A DNA stretch of 15,148 nt. It comes from Desulfatitalea sp. (GTDB lineage: Bacteria > Desulfobacterota > Desulfobacteria > Desulfobacterales > Desulfosarcinaceae). Numbering within the stretch: position 1 is the first letter of the stretch; every line of letters starts with the position of its first letter. Under the pieces are notes generated by a model. The model ran no database searches. It was given only the letters and a program-made list of their open reading frames with translations, and had not been told where the DNA came from. Positions 5,505-12,637 of this stretch are shown here, one piece after another. The DNA lies in assembly GCA_013041835.1 (NCBI GenBank), contig JABDRH010000269.1:1-15148 (forward strand), given 5' to 3'. The position numbers and the translations under genes were made by a program.

Positions 5505-6963
5505 TACCGTACTTTTTCGCCCTTCTGAAAAACGTGGACTGATTCATCCCGAGGGCCTCTGCGGCTGCGTAGGTGGATCCATGGGTTTCATAGGCCTTTT
5601 TGATGATATCCTTCTCAAAAGATCCCATGACCGTTTTAAACTCAGAGGCGTCCGCGGCATCGGCGGCGAAATGATCGGCCTGGTGATCGTTGGTGACTTT
5701 TCCAAGGTCTTTAATATCCACTGATGGTCCTTTTGTCAGAAGGACCAGGCGCTTTAATATGTTTCGGATCTCCCGAACATTGCCTGGAAACGGGTAATTG
5801 ATCAATTTCGTCCGGGCGCCTTCGCTGAGCGTCAACTCCTTGTGAAACTCTTGCGTGTATTTATCCCAGAAATAATCAACCATCTCGGCGGCATCCGCCG
5901 GTCTTTCACGAAGCGGCGGAATTTCGATGGTCAGTTCATTTAAGCGAAAGAAAAGGTCCTTCCTGAACGTGCCCGCTTCGATGGCCTCGTTCAGGTTTGC
6001 ATTGGTTGCCGCAATCACTTGGACATCCAATTCAATCGGCTTGGACGAGCCAAGGCGCTTAAATGTTTTGTCGTCCAGAAATTTCAATATCTTGGACTGA
6101 AGTTCCAGCGGCATGGTCCCGATTTCGTCCAGGAAGATGGTGCCTTTATCCGCAATTTCCAGAAGGCCGACCTGACCCCGCTTGGATGCCCCTGTGAATG
6201 AGCCTTCATTGTAGCCAAAAAGCTCCGATTCCAAAAGATTGATGGGAATTGCGGAACAGTTCAGGTCAACGAAGGATTCATTTTTTCGATCGCTCAAATG
6301 GTGAATTATTTTGGCAAAAAGGCTCTTTCCCGTCCCGGTTTCACCGGTAATCAGGTAATTGAGCTTAAATCCGACGAGGCTGATGATCAGTTCAATTATT
6401 TCGACGGTTTTTTTGTCTTTGACGATTAAGTCCTTAATACCGTGTTGTTTCAGGTCGGATACCACTTTCGAGCGATAAATCTCTGCCAATTCGGGTAATT
6501 TGGATGCATAGGTATCCTTGGCTTCGACCTCGGTCCGCATGGCTTCCAGTTCGGCGATATTCCGGACATTGGTGATCACATACTTGAGCTTGCCATTGGC
6601 ATCGAAATAGGGTGTGGACGTGGAAAGGACAAAAGATTTCTGATTTCTGCTTTTAAGCAGCGTCGATTCTTGTTTTTTGCTGGACAAAGCCCGATACGGT
6701 ACCGCATCGTCAGGTATGATGCCAACTCTGACCAGATCTTCGATGGTCTTGCCGACGATCTTGTTGGGGATGAGGCCGACGATCCTTTCCATTGCCTTTC
6801 CCGCGTACAGGATTTTACCGTCACTGTCCGTGACGACGATGCCGTCGTGGGATAAATCGAGTATGCAGCTTATCAGTTCATCCTTCTCGTGAAGCCGCGC
6901 GAGAAGTTCTTCTGTTCCTTCTTCCACAAGCCCCCCAAAAAAGTCGCTCAGCCGGTATTTCAA
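5497..6963 (-). CDS. PAS-domain sigma-54-dependent transcriptional activator
   Basis: Enhancer-binding protein of 488 residues that remodels sigma-54 RNA polymerase. Domains: PAS about 25-135 (sensor; ligand unknown), linker 136-180, AAA+ 185-410 with Walker A GETGTGKS (207-214), sigma-54 loop GSFTGA (254-259, Ser in place of the usual Ala), Walker B IFLDE (276-280) and FRKDLFFRLN (333-342), then a Fis-type helix-turn-helix at 452-488 with YAAAEALGMNQSTFFRRAKK. There is no receiver domain, so control is by the PAS input. The longest frame starts at TTG 6963 without a clear ribosome site; GTG 6927 is an alternative that keeps the PAS intact. It is the only regulator with a DNA-binding domain here and lies between units that carry -24/-12 promoters, so it is the natural candidate for their activator. 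That link is inference. Confidence 0.93.
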   Translation of the reverse strand: MKYRLSDFFGGLVEEGTEELLARLHEKDELISCILDLSHDGIVVTDSDGKILYAGKAMERIVGLIPNKIVGKTIEDLVRVGIIPDDAVPYRALSSKKQESTLLKSRNQKSFVLSTSTPYFDANGKLKYVITNVRNIAELEAMRTEVEAKDTYASKLPELAEIYRSKVVSDLKQHGIKDLIVKDKKTVEIIELIISLVGFKLNYLITGETGTGKSLFAKIIHHLSDRKNESFVDLNCSAIPINLLESELFGYNEGSFTGASKRGQVGLLEIADKGTIFLDEIGTMPLELQSKILKFLDDKTFKRLGSSKPIELDVQVIAATNANLNEAIEAGTFRKDLFFRLNELTIEIPPLRERPADAAEMVDYFWDKYTQEFHKELTLSEGARTKLINYPFPGNVREIRNILKRLVLLTKGPSVDIKDLGKVTNDHQADHFAADAADASEFKTVMGSFEKDIIKKAYETHGSTYAAAEALGMNQSTFFRRAKKYGII

Positions 6964-7190
6964 TCTGTACGTGTTCGCAATGGCGTCGAATGACTTGCCA
7001 GGATGAATCTGAAAATGATCATCGATACAAGCATCGTTTCGAACAGGTGCCGGTCTGCGTCATGGCGTTTCCCGTCAGGCCGGTATATCGCTTCCCGTTG
7101 TGGATGACGTAACGCATCAAAGAGTACCACAGAGCCGGGTCTGTTTCAACTCGAATACCCATAGCAAGTCGTTTTCGGCCAACGCTTAAT

Positions 7191-7211
7191 TCATTCCTAC
7201 ATTGGGAATGA
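7191..7211. promoter_or_regulatory. Candidate operator: 7-bp inverted repeat
   Basis: TCATTCC (7191-7197) and GGAATGA (7205-7211) are perfect 7-bp arms around 7 nt, the geometry of a dimeric regulator site. It lies about 230 bp upstream of the activator start and 300 bp upstream of the predicted HMGS-like operon start of transcription. Binding is inference. Confidence 0.25.
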
Positions 7212-7285
7212 TACCAAAATGAATCAAATCATGAAACGGTTATTCAGGGTACGGGCATGGCAATCGCGTGTTGCTTTTTTTGCAT

Positions 7286-7353
7286 CACGAAAAGCACGAA
7301 GAACACAAAGGCGTCAAAAATGATTTCCGAATAACAGCTTCGTGCCTTTCGTG
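7286..7353. repeat. CACGAA-type intergenic inverted repeat
   Basis: CACGAAAAGCACGAAG at 7286-7301 pairs with CTTCGTGCCTTTCGTG at 7338-7353 at 15 of 16 positions, with a 36-nt centre. T-rich and A-rich tracts flank the arms. Similar CACGAAG/CTTCGTG dispersed repeats are common between genes in several bacterial phyla and often give false small ORFs; one such frame lies on the minus strand at 7244-7456. Confidence 0.6.
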
Positions 7354-7481
7354 GTTGAAAACAAAAACCGCTTTTTGGGACTTTTTTCGCCTCATCCTCA
7401 CCACGCCTGCTGTCCATTTCGTTACATGTGATTGCCCTGAGCCGCTGACACATCATTGAAGATATTTTTATGGTAGCGCCC

Positions 7482-7497
7482 CGGCATGGTAATTGAA
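7482..7497 (+). promoter_or_regulatory. Sigma-54-like promoter of the HMGS-like/thiolase/AOR operon
   Basis: CGGCATGGTAATTGAA matches TGGCAYG-N4-TTGCW except for C at the first base and GA instead of GC at -12. The GG and GA are 10 bases apart. The predicted transcription start is near 7507, giving a 70-nt leader. The broken -12 GC makes this weaker than the sites at 3520, 4602 and 14356. Confidence 0.4.
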
Positions 7498-7577
7498 TTG
7501 TACTCTACCGTTCAGGGGGCATCGTCTGAAAAATCTTCGGTGTGAGAAATTCGTTATTCATAATAAGGGGGAGGGGT

Positions 7578-9035
7578 ATGCCGGGAATATGTGCGAGTGG
7601 CTGCTACGTACCACGCTACCGCTTAAACCGCGGTTTGATCTACAAGGCAACCGGATGGCTAAATGCCGGAAACATCGGCAATGCCAAGGGGGAAAAGGCT
7701 GTCGCCAATCATGATGAGGACAGCGTCACCATGGCTGTCGCCGCAGCGCGAAATGCACTGCAAACCGTAAACGGCTTGAACGTCAACGGTGTCTATTTCG
7801 CCTCAACCACAATGCCTTACAAAGAAAGGCTCAATGCCGGCATTATCACGACGGCCGTCGGCCTGCCGGATCAGGTGATTGCCGCGGATTTTGGTGGCGG
7901 ACTCAAGGCGGGCACCACGGCCATGCTCTCGGCGCTGGACGGTATTAAGGCGGGAAGCGTCGACAATCTGTTGGTATGTGCCGCGGAATGTCGCTTGGGC
8001 AAGCCTTCTTCGCCCCAGGAACTGATTTTCGGTGATGCGGCGGCCGCTTTCGTCTTGGGCACGGATGATGTCATCGCCGAATTCAAAGGGTCCTATTCCC
8101 TCACCTGTGATTTTGGAGATCATTACAGGGGCGCCCAGGCAGTGTTCGACCGTCAGTGGGAAGACCGGTGGATTAGAGATGTCGGTGTGGAGAAATTCAT
8201 CCCCGAAGTGATCAACGGGTTGCTGGAAAAATATGAAATACAGCTATCCGACTTTGCAAAGGTCATTTATGACTGCCAATATGCCGCGGCCAGAAAAAGC
8301 CTGAACAAAAAATTGGGGATCACCCCCGAAATGGAACAGACCCACTATCAGGCGCAGATCGGGCAAAGCGGGACGGCCCAATCGCTTTTGATGTTGGCCG
8401 GTGCGCTGGAAGAGGCCAATCCCGGCGACAAAATCCTGGTGGTCAGTTTCGGCAGCGGCTGCGACGCGCTGTATTTCGAAGTCACCGACAACATCCGCAA
8501 AATGGCGGACAACAAACCCGTCACGGCGGCATTGGCCAATCGGGCGGAATTGGACAACTACACCAAATATCTGACCTGGCGCGGCATTCTTCCCATGGAA
8601 CTGGGACTGCGGGCCGAGGAGGATTTGTGGACACGTTACAGCGCCTACTGGCGGGTGCGAAAAACGGTGCTGGGCCTTTATGGAACGCAATGCAAGGCGT
8701 GCGGCACGCCCCAGTTTCCGCTTCACCGGATCTGCGTGAACCCCGAATGCGGGGAGGTGGATCAGATGGCGCCGTACCGTTTCGCCGACAGGCCCGGCAA
8801 GGTGGCCAGCTACACCGGTGACATGCTGGCGGCTTCTTACAATCCGCCGGCCATATACGGCCAGATTATCTTCGAGGGGGGCGGAAAGTATATGTTCGAT
8901 CTGACCGATTGCGACTTGGATGAACTGGAAACGGGCATGCCGGTACGCATGAGTTTCCGCCGGAGATACCATGACAAAAAAAGAGGTATTTCAGGATATT
9001 TCTGGAAAGCCGTTCCCTTCAGGGAGGTAAAATAA
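7578..9035 (+). CDS. HMG-CoA-synthase-like domain fused to a DUF35 (Zn-ribbon/OB-fold) domain
   Basis: 485 residues from ATG 7578, chosen because GGGGGAGGGG lies just upstream; an in-frame GTG at 7542 lacks such a site. Residues 1-310 have the thiolase fold of archaeal-type HMG-CoA synthases (VYFAST, AADFGGGLKAGTTAM, FGDAAAAFVLG, FGSGCDALYF). Residues 340-470 are DUF35: C372-x2-C375-x10-C386-x4-C391, then an OB-fold. Aligned from memory with archaeal HMG-CoA synthase, the catalytic Glu, Cys and His positions are Thr77, Leu109 and Asp232, so it probably cannot do HMG-CoA synthesis. DUF35 proteins bridge thiolase and HMGS in archaeal complexes, and BbsAB of anaerobic toluene degradation pairs a thiolase with a Zn-finger subunit. 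The thiolase ATG directly follows this stop. A structural or substrate-holding partner of that thiolase is the favoured, inferred role. Confidence 0.9.
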   Translation: MPGICASGCYVPRYRLNRGLIYKATGWLNAGNIGNAKGEKAVANHDEDSVTMAVAAARNALQTVNGLNVNGVYFASTTMPYKERLNAGIITTAVGLPDQVIAADFGGGLKAGTTAMLSALDGIKAGSVDNLLVCAAECRLGKPSSPQELIFGDAAAAFVLGTDDVIAEFKGSYSLTCDFGDHYRGAQAVFDRQWEDRWIRDVGVEKFIPEVINGLLEKYEIQLSDFAKVIYDCQYAAARKSLNKKLGITPEMEQTHYQAQIGQSGTAQSLLMLAGALEEANPGDKILVVSFGSGCDALYFEVTDNIRKMADNKPVTAALANRAELDNYTKYLTWRGILPMELGLRAEEDLWTRYSAYWRVRKTVLGLYGTQCKACGTPQFPLHRICVNPECGEVDQMAPYRFADRPGKVASYTGDMLAASYNPPAIYGQIIFEGGGKYMFDLTDCDLDELETGMPVRMSFRRRYHDKKRGISGYFWKAVPFREVK

Positions 9036-10241
9036 ATGACTGACGGAATTCGAGACAAAGTGGCGATTCTCGGTATGGGATGCACGCGATTCGGTGAACT
9101 TTGGGAATCCAGCGCCGAAGATCTGATGGTGGATGCTTTCAAGGCGTGCCTGGAGGACGCCGGCATCGAGAAAAAGCAAATTCAAGCGGCCTGGCTCGGA
9201 ACCCACTACGAAGAGGTCAATGTGGGCAAGGGCTCGATCCCCTTGGCCTTCACGCTAAAACTTCCCCATATTCCGGTGTCACGGTCGGAGAATTTTTGCG
9301 CCACGGCAACCGAGGCGTTCCGTGCCGCCTGCTACTCCGTGGCGGCGGGCGCCTATGACATCGTTCTGGTCATGGGGGTTGAAAAACTGAAGGATACCGG
9401 ATACGGCGGCCTGCCCACGGGCGCCTGGCGCGGGATCATGTCGTACATGATCGAAGCCAACCGCACGGCGCCGGGATCCTTCGCCCAACTGGCCACCGCC
9501 TATTCATCCAAATGGGCAATACCCATGGAGCGCATCAAGGATGCCATGGCCCATGTGTCCGTGAAAAGTCATGCCAACGGCGCCATGAATCCGCGTGCGC
9601 ACCTGCGCAGGCCCATCACCAAGGAACAGGTTTTGAAGGCGCCGATGATCGCCTATCCACTGGGGCTGTTTGATTGTTGCGGTGTTAGCGACGGAGCGGC
9701 GGCGGCCATTGTCACGACTCCGCAAATCGCCAGGAGCATCAAGCCCAATCAGGACACGATCATGGTCAAATCCCTTCAGATCGCCGTGAGTTCCGGTGAA
9801 GAAGCTTTCCACGATGCATGGGATGGCGCCCATGTCATGTCGACGCGAAAGGCCGCCACCAAAGCCTATGAAGAGGCGGGGATAAAGGACCCGAGAGAAG
9901 AGATCAGCATGATGGAGGTTCACGACTGCTTTTCCGTCACCGAACTCGTGACCTATGAGGATCTGCACATCTCTCCCAAGGGAGGGGCCTGCAATGATGT
10001 ACTGGAAGGTTTTTACGATCTGGATGGAAAGATTCCCTGCCAGGTTGACGGCGGTCTAAAGTGCTTCGGCCATCCCATCGGCGCCTCCGGGCTTCGGATG
10101 ATCTTTGCCATGTACGAGCAGTTGTTGGACAGGGTACCGCCGGAAAGAAAGGTGAAAAATGCCAGGCTCGGACTTACCCACAACCTCGGCGGCATCCCAT
10201 GGATGAACATTTGCGCGCTTTCGATCATCGGCAGAGGCTGA
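9036..10241 (+). CDS. SCP2-type thiolase
   Basis: 401-residue acyl-CoA thiolase or C-C lyase of the SCP2/archaeal type. The nucleophile is Cys88 in ENFCAT, the signature HDCF is at 296-299, GHPIGASG with His346 follows, and HNLGG at 382-386 replaces the second-Cys loop of classical thiolases. All catalytic residues are present, unlike the DUF35-associated aldolases of steroid side-chain breakdown, which lack the Cys. The ATG follows the upstream TAA without a gap, with AGGGAGG within the upstream gene's end, implying translational coupling and a 1:1 complex with the HMGS-like/DUF35 fusion. It would cleave or form a beta-keto acyl-CoA. The substrate is not evident: benzoylsuccinyl-CoA-like, acetoacetyl-CoA or a branched keto acyl-CoA are all possible. 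Two short hairpins follow the stop. Confidence 0.93.
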   Translation: MTDGIRDKVAILGMGCTRFGELWESSAEDLMVDAFKACLEDAGIEKKQIQAAWLGTHYEEVNVGKGSIPLAFTLKLPHIPVSRSENFCATATEAFRAACYSVAAGAYDIVLVMGVEKLKDTGYGGLPTGAWRGIMSYMIEANRTAPGSFAQLATAYSSKWAIPMERIKDAMAHVSVKSHANGAMNPRAHLRRPITKEQVLKAPMIAYPLGLFDCCGVSDGAAAAIVTTPQIARSIKPNQDTIMVKSLQIAVSSGEEAFHDAWDGAHVMSTRKAATKAYEEAGIKDPREEISMMEVHDCFSVTELVTYEDLHISPKGGACNDVLEGFYDLDGKIPCQVDGGLKCFGHPIGASGLRMIFAMYEQLLDRVPPERKVKNARLGLTHNLGGIPWMNICALSIIGRG

Positions 10242-10257
10242 TCATGGATTCATGATC
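10240..10257 (+). other. Hairpin overlapping the thiolase stop codon
   Basis: GATCATG-GATT-CATGATC is a perfect 7-bp stem with a 4-nt loop, beginning in the TGA stop of the thiolase gene. No T tract follows. It may mark an mRNA processing point or partial terminator between the thiolase pair and the MoaD/AOR pair. Confidence 0.4.
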
Positions 10258-10296
10258 CGTTGCGAAGAAACGAAACAACGCATCAAACGGATTTTG

Positions 10297-10312
10297 GGTC
10301 GTCACGACGACC
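10297..10312 (+). other. Second hairpin in the thiolase-moaD spacer
   Basis: GGTCGT-CACG-ACGACC is a perfect 6-bp GC-rich stem with a 4-nt loop, 40 nt after the first hairpin and 31 nt before the MoaD-like ATG. No T tract follows. With the first hairpin it could lower expression or stabilise one half of the operon mRNA. Confidence 0.35.
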
Positions 10313-10333
10313 TGTTGCAAGTTCAATTTCGAT

Positions 10334-10605
10334 AATTGACAAAATGGAACGATCGGTGAGAGTCAAGGTTTTCGCACCCGCATTTTTACACCTGTCCGCC
10401 TTGGACGATGAAGGGTATGTGACGCTGCCTGAAGGTGCCGACGTGCAGACCTTGTTGAAAGCGCTTCACATGCCGATGCCGCTGAGGCATATTGGGTGTT
10501 GCACGGTCAATGCCGTCAGGGCGAAATTGAAGGATACATTGAAAGACGGCGATACGGTATCCATTCTGGCATTGGCGGCGGGTGGATGAAAATTGACAAA
10601 ATAGA
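10334..10605 (+). repeat. 15-bp direct repeats flanking the MoaD-like gene
   Basis: AATTGACAAAATGGA at 10334-10348 and AATTGACAAAATAGA at 10591-10605 differ at one base. The first overlaps the MoaD-like start codon; the second begins 2 nt after its stop, in the leader of the oxidoreductase gene. The spacing equals the gene, so the gene may have been inserted or duplicated next to an existing leader. Coordinates span both copies. Confidence 0.5.
10344..10589 (+). CDS. MoaD/ThiS-like ubiquitin-fold protein
   Basis: 81-residue beta-grasp protein ending in Ala-Gly-Gly, the C-terminal Gly-Gly that is adenylated and thiocarboxylated in MoaD and ThiS. Residues VRVKVFAPAFLHL, the VTLPEGADVQTLLKAL helix segment and LKDGDTVSILALAAGG match the fold. 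Its position 27 nt before an aldehyde ferredoxin oxidoreductase gene is a recurring arrangement, so it probably donates sulfur for the tungsten/molybdenum pyranopterin of that enzyme. ATG 10344 is chosen because the ubiquitin fold begins right there; GTG 10356 would also do, and a TTG at 10260 would add 28 residues of no recognisable sequence. The ribosome site is weak. A near-identical 15-bp sequence begins 10 nt before the gene and again just after it. Confidence 0.85.
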   Translation: MERSVRVKVFAPAFLHLSALDDEGYVTLPEGADVQTLLKALHMPMPLRHIGCCTVNAVRAKLKDTLKDGDTVSILALAAGG

Positions 10606-10616
10606 GCAGGGGACGG

Positions 10617-12611
10617 ATGAAGGGGTACTGCGGCAAAATACTGATCGTAAATCTGTCGACGGGTGAGATTGGTTCAGAAGCAATCGGAGACGACATCTAT
10701 GAGATGCTCCTCTCGGGCGTGGGGTTGGGCGCTTATTACCTGTATCGGCATATCCCCGCGATGGCCGATCCTCTGGGCCCGGACAATATTCTTGGATTTA
10801 CCAGCGGTCTGTTGACCGGTTCGGGGAGCCTTGTCACCGGCAGATGGATGGTGGTGTGCAAGTCACCACTCACCGGCGGTTGGGGAGATGCCAATTGCGG
10901 CGGTACCTTCTCGCCGGCCATCAAACGGTGCGGGTACGACGCCCTCTTTTTCAAGGGCATCTCCGCTCAACCGGTTTATCTGTATATGGACAACCACGGT
11001 GCATCGTTGCGTGACGCCGCCCACCTGTGGGGTATCGATACCGTCGAATCCGAGTCCCTGCTCCGCAATGAATGCAAGGCGCAAAAGAAGCCCAGCGTCG
11101 CCGTGATCGGTCCGGCAGGGGAAAATGGCGCCTTGATTTCCGGCATCTCCAACGATTCCGGTCGCATGGCGGCCAGATCCGGCGTGGGCGCGGTCATGGG
11201 ATCGAAGAAGTTGAAGGCCGTTGTCCTGGCCGGCTCACGGCGCATCGCGGTGCATGATTCGGCCCGGGTCAAGGCCATCAGCAAGGCCTATGCCATTAAA
11301 ATCAAAAAGGCCGCCCTTCCGAAGATCATGAAAGGCTGGATGCTGCCGTTGATGGGAAAGATGATGGCCGGCTCAAAGAACAATGCCCTCATGGACGGCT
11401 TGGCCGTCGCGGCGATGAACAAGAAATGGGGGACCATCGCCAACAACACCGTGGGCGTTCCCAACGGCGACAGCCCCATCAAAAACTGGGGCGGCAGCGT
11501 AAAAGACTACGGATGGGGCAAATACAGGCACCTGAATCCCGACCGTATTCTTAGAAGACATACCAAGCCCTATGCCTGCTACGCTTGCCCCATCGGCTGC
11601 GGCGGGATCAGCGCTATCCAGGATGTCAGAGACGGTCGCTTCAAGCACACCCACAAGCCCGAGTACGAAACCTGTGCCGCATTCGGCGGCCTGATTTTAA
11701 ATAGCGACCTGGACGCCATCTTTTACATCAATGAACTGCTGAATCGCGCCGGCATGGATACCATTTCGGCGGGCGGCGTGGTCGCCTTTGCCATGGAGTG
11801 CTTTCAAAACGGGATCATCACCAAGGCCGACACGGCCGGTCTGGAATTGTCCTGGGGAAACGCCGACGCAGTGATCGAACTGTTGCGCAGAATGATCCAG
11901 CGCCGCGGCATTGGCGATCTCCTCGCCGATGGCGTTAAAAAGGCCGCGGAAAAAATCGGCGCGATCGCCCAGCCCTATGCCGTCCATGCCGGCGGGCAGG
12001 AGCCGGGAATGCACGATGGCAAGATGGACCCTTTGACGGGCCTGCATTTCAGTGTCGAGCCCACACCAGGACGCCACACCATCGGCGCGGTGGTCAACTA
12101 CAACCTGAGCCGCATCTGGGAATTTGTCTCCTGGGCGCCCAAGGTGCCTGCCAAATACCCCAAGGACAAAGATTATGCGGTCAATGAGGAGAACGCCCGC
12201 AAGGCCAAGGCCAACAGTTGCCTTAAAATGATTCTGGACGGCGCCGGCGGATGCCTGTTCGCCGTGCTGACGGGCTTGAACCATTGGAAGATATTCGACT
12301 GGCTCAATGCCACCACCGGTTGGGACAAGACGCCCGACGATTACATGCAGATCGGCATGCGGATTCAGACCCTTCGGCAGATGTTCAACATCAAGCACGG
12401 GATCGACCCAAAAACGTTTAAAATGCACGATCGCATGAGCGGCAAAACGCCGCTGAAGGAAGGTCCGCTGGCCGGCATTGCCTTGGCGATCGAACCGTCC
12501 ATGCAAAGCTATTGGAAGGAACTCGGCTGGGACGAAAACAGCGGCATTCCCACGCAACAGGCCTTGGACCACCTCCAGTTAACCCCACTTTTAAACGGCG
12601 AAGTTTTTTAA
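10617..12611 (+). CDS. Aldehyde:ferredoxin oxidoreductase (tungsten/molybdenum)
   Basis: 664-residue cytoplasmic AOR-family enzyme oxidising aldehydes to carboxylic acids (or reducing acids) with ferredoxin as electron partner. N-terminal KGYCGKILIVNLSTGEI, VVCKSPLTGGWGDANCGG (79-96) and RSGVGAVMGSKKLKAV are AOR signatures. The 4Fe-4S ligands are C321-x2-C324-x3-C328 plus C546 in DGAGGCLF. The motif KPEYETCAAFGG (347-358) is kept. The family usually has HDPR in the pterin region; here HAGGQEPGMHDGK (457-469) differs. It is about 40-60 residues longer than typical 600-620-residue members, with extra sequence near 215-300 and 495-535. Start ATG 10617 follows AGGGGACGG. It follows the MoaD-like gene and ends 26 nt before a convergent NAD(P) aldehyde dehydrogenase. 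Metal and substrate cannot be read from sequence. Confidence 0.95.
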   Translation: MKGYCGKILIVNLSTGEIGSEAIGDDIYEMLLSGVGLGAYYLYRHIPAMADPLGPDNILGFTSGLLTGSGSLVTGRWMVVCKSPLTGGWGDANCGGTFSPAIKRCGYDALFFKGISAQPVYLYMDNHGASLRDAAHLWGIDTVESESLLRNECKAQKKPSVAVIGPAGENGALISGISNDSGRMAARSGVGAVMGSKKLKAVVLAGSRRIAVHDSARVKAISKAYAIKIKKAALPKIMKGWMLPLMGKMMAGSKNNALMDGLAVAAMNKKWGTIANNTVGVPNGDSPIKNWGGSVKDYGWGKYRHLNPDRILRRHTKPYACYACPIGCGGISAIQDVRDGRFKHTHKPEYETCAAFGGLILNSDLDAIFYINELLNRAGMDTISAGGVVAFAMECFQNGIITKADTAGLELSWGNADAVIELLRRMIQRRGIGDLLADGVKKAAEKIGAIAQPYAVHAGGQEPGMHDGKMDPLTGLHFSVEPTPGRHTIGAVVNYNLSRIWEFVSWAPKVPAKYPKDKDYAVNEENARKAKANSCLKMILDGAGGCLFAVLTGLNHWKIFDWLNATTGWDKTPDDYMQIGMRIQTLRQMFNIKHGIDPKTFKMHDRMSGKTPLKEGPLAGIALAIEPSMQSYWKELGWDENSGIPTQQALDHLQLTPLLNGEVF

Positions 12612-12637
12612 TGAAGCACCCTAATTCTGCCCTTACC

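Larger units (their letters stand above)
6964..7577. other. 614-bp intergenic region upstream of the thiolase/AOR operon
   Basis: No convincing gene. It separates the divergent activator gene and the HMGS-like gene. From left to right it holds TCGTTTTCG (7169-7177), an inverted repeat TCATTCC/GGAATGA (7191-7211), a CACGAA-type 16-bp inverted repeat in a T- and A-rich setting (7286-7353), and a -24/-12-like promoter (7482-7497). Short open frames such as 7019-7162 on the minus strand lack ribosome sites and homology I recognise. Confidence 0.6.

Noticed and set aside
6985..7000. Minus-strand TGGCAAGTCATTCGAC as a -24/-12 promoter for the activator gene
   Set aside because: The -12 box is poor and the predicted start of transcription would fall about 10 nt before the start codon, leaving no leader.
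7019..7162. A 47-codon minus-strand frame upstream of the activator gene
   Set aside because: No ribosome site, no recognisable family, and codon use gives no support; considered as a gene remnant but not supportable.
7256..7274. TGGCAATCGCGTGTTGCT as a sigma-54 promoter
   Set aside because: GG and GC are 12 bases apart instead of 10, a spacing sigma-54 does not tolerate.
7244..7456. A 70-codon minus-strand frame across the CACGAA repeat
   Set aside because: Phe/Val-rich frames of this kind are a known artefact of CACGAA-type intergenic repeats.
8244..8972. A 242-codon minus-strand open frame within the HMGS-like/DUF35 gene
   Set aside because: Antisense shadow in GC-rich coding DNA, with Arg/His/Gly-rich product and no recognisable fold.
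11697..12572. A 291-codon minus-strand open frame within the AOR gene
   Set aside because: Antisense shadow; the AOR reading frame is complete with its cluster cysteines.
12612..12637. A bidirectional terminator between the convergent AOR and aldehyde dehydrogenase genes
   Set aside because: The 26-bp gap has no inverted repeat that could form a stable stem.
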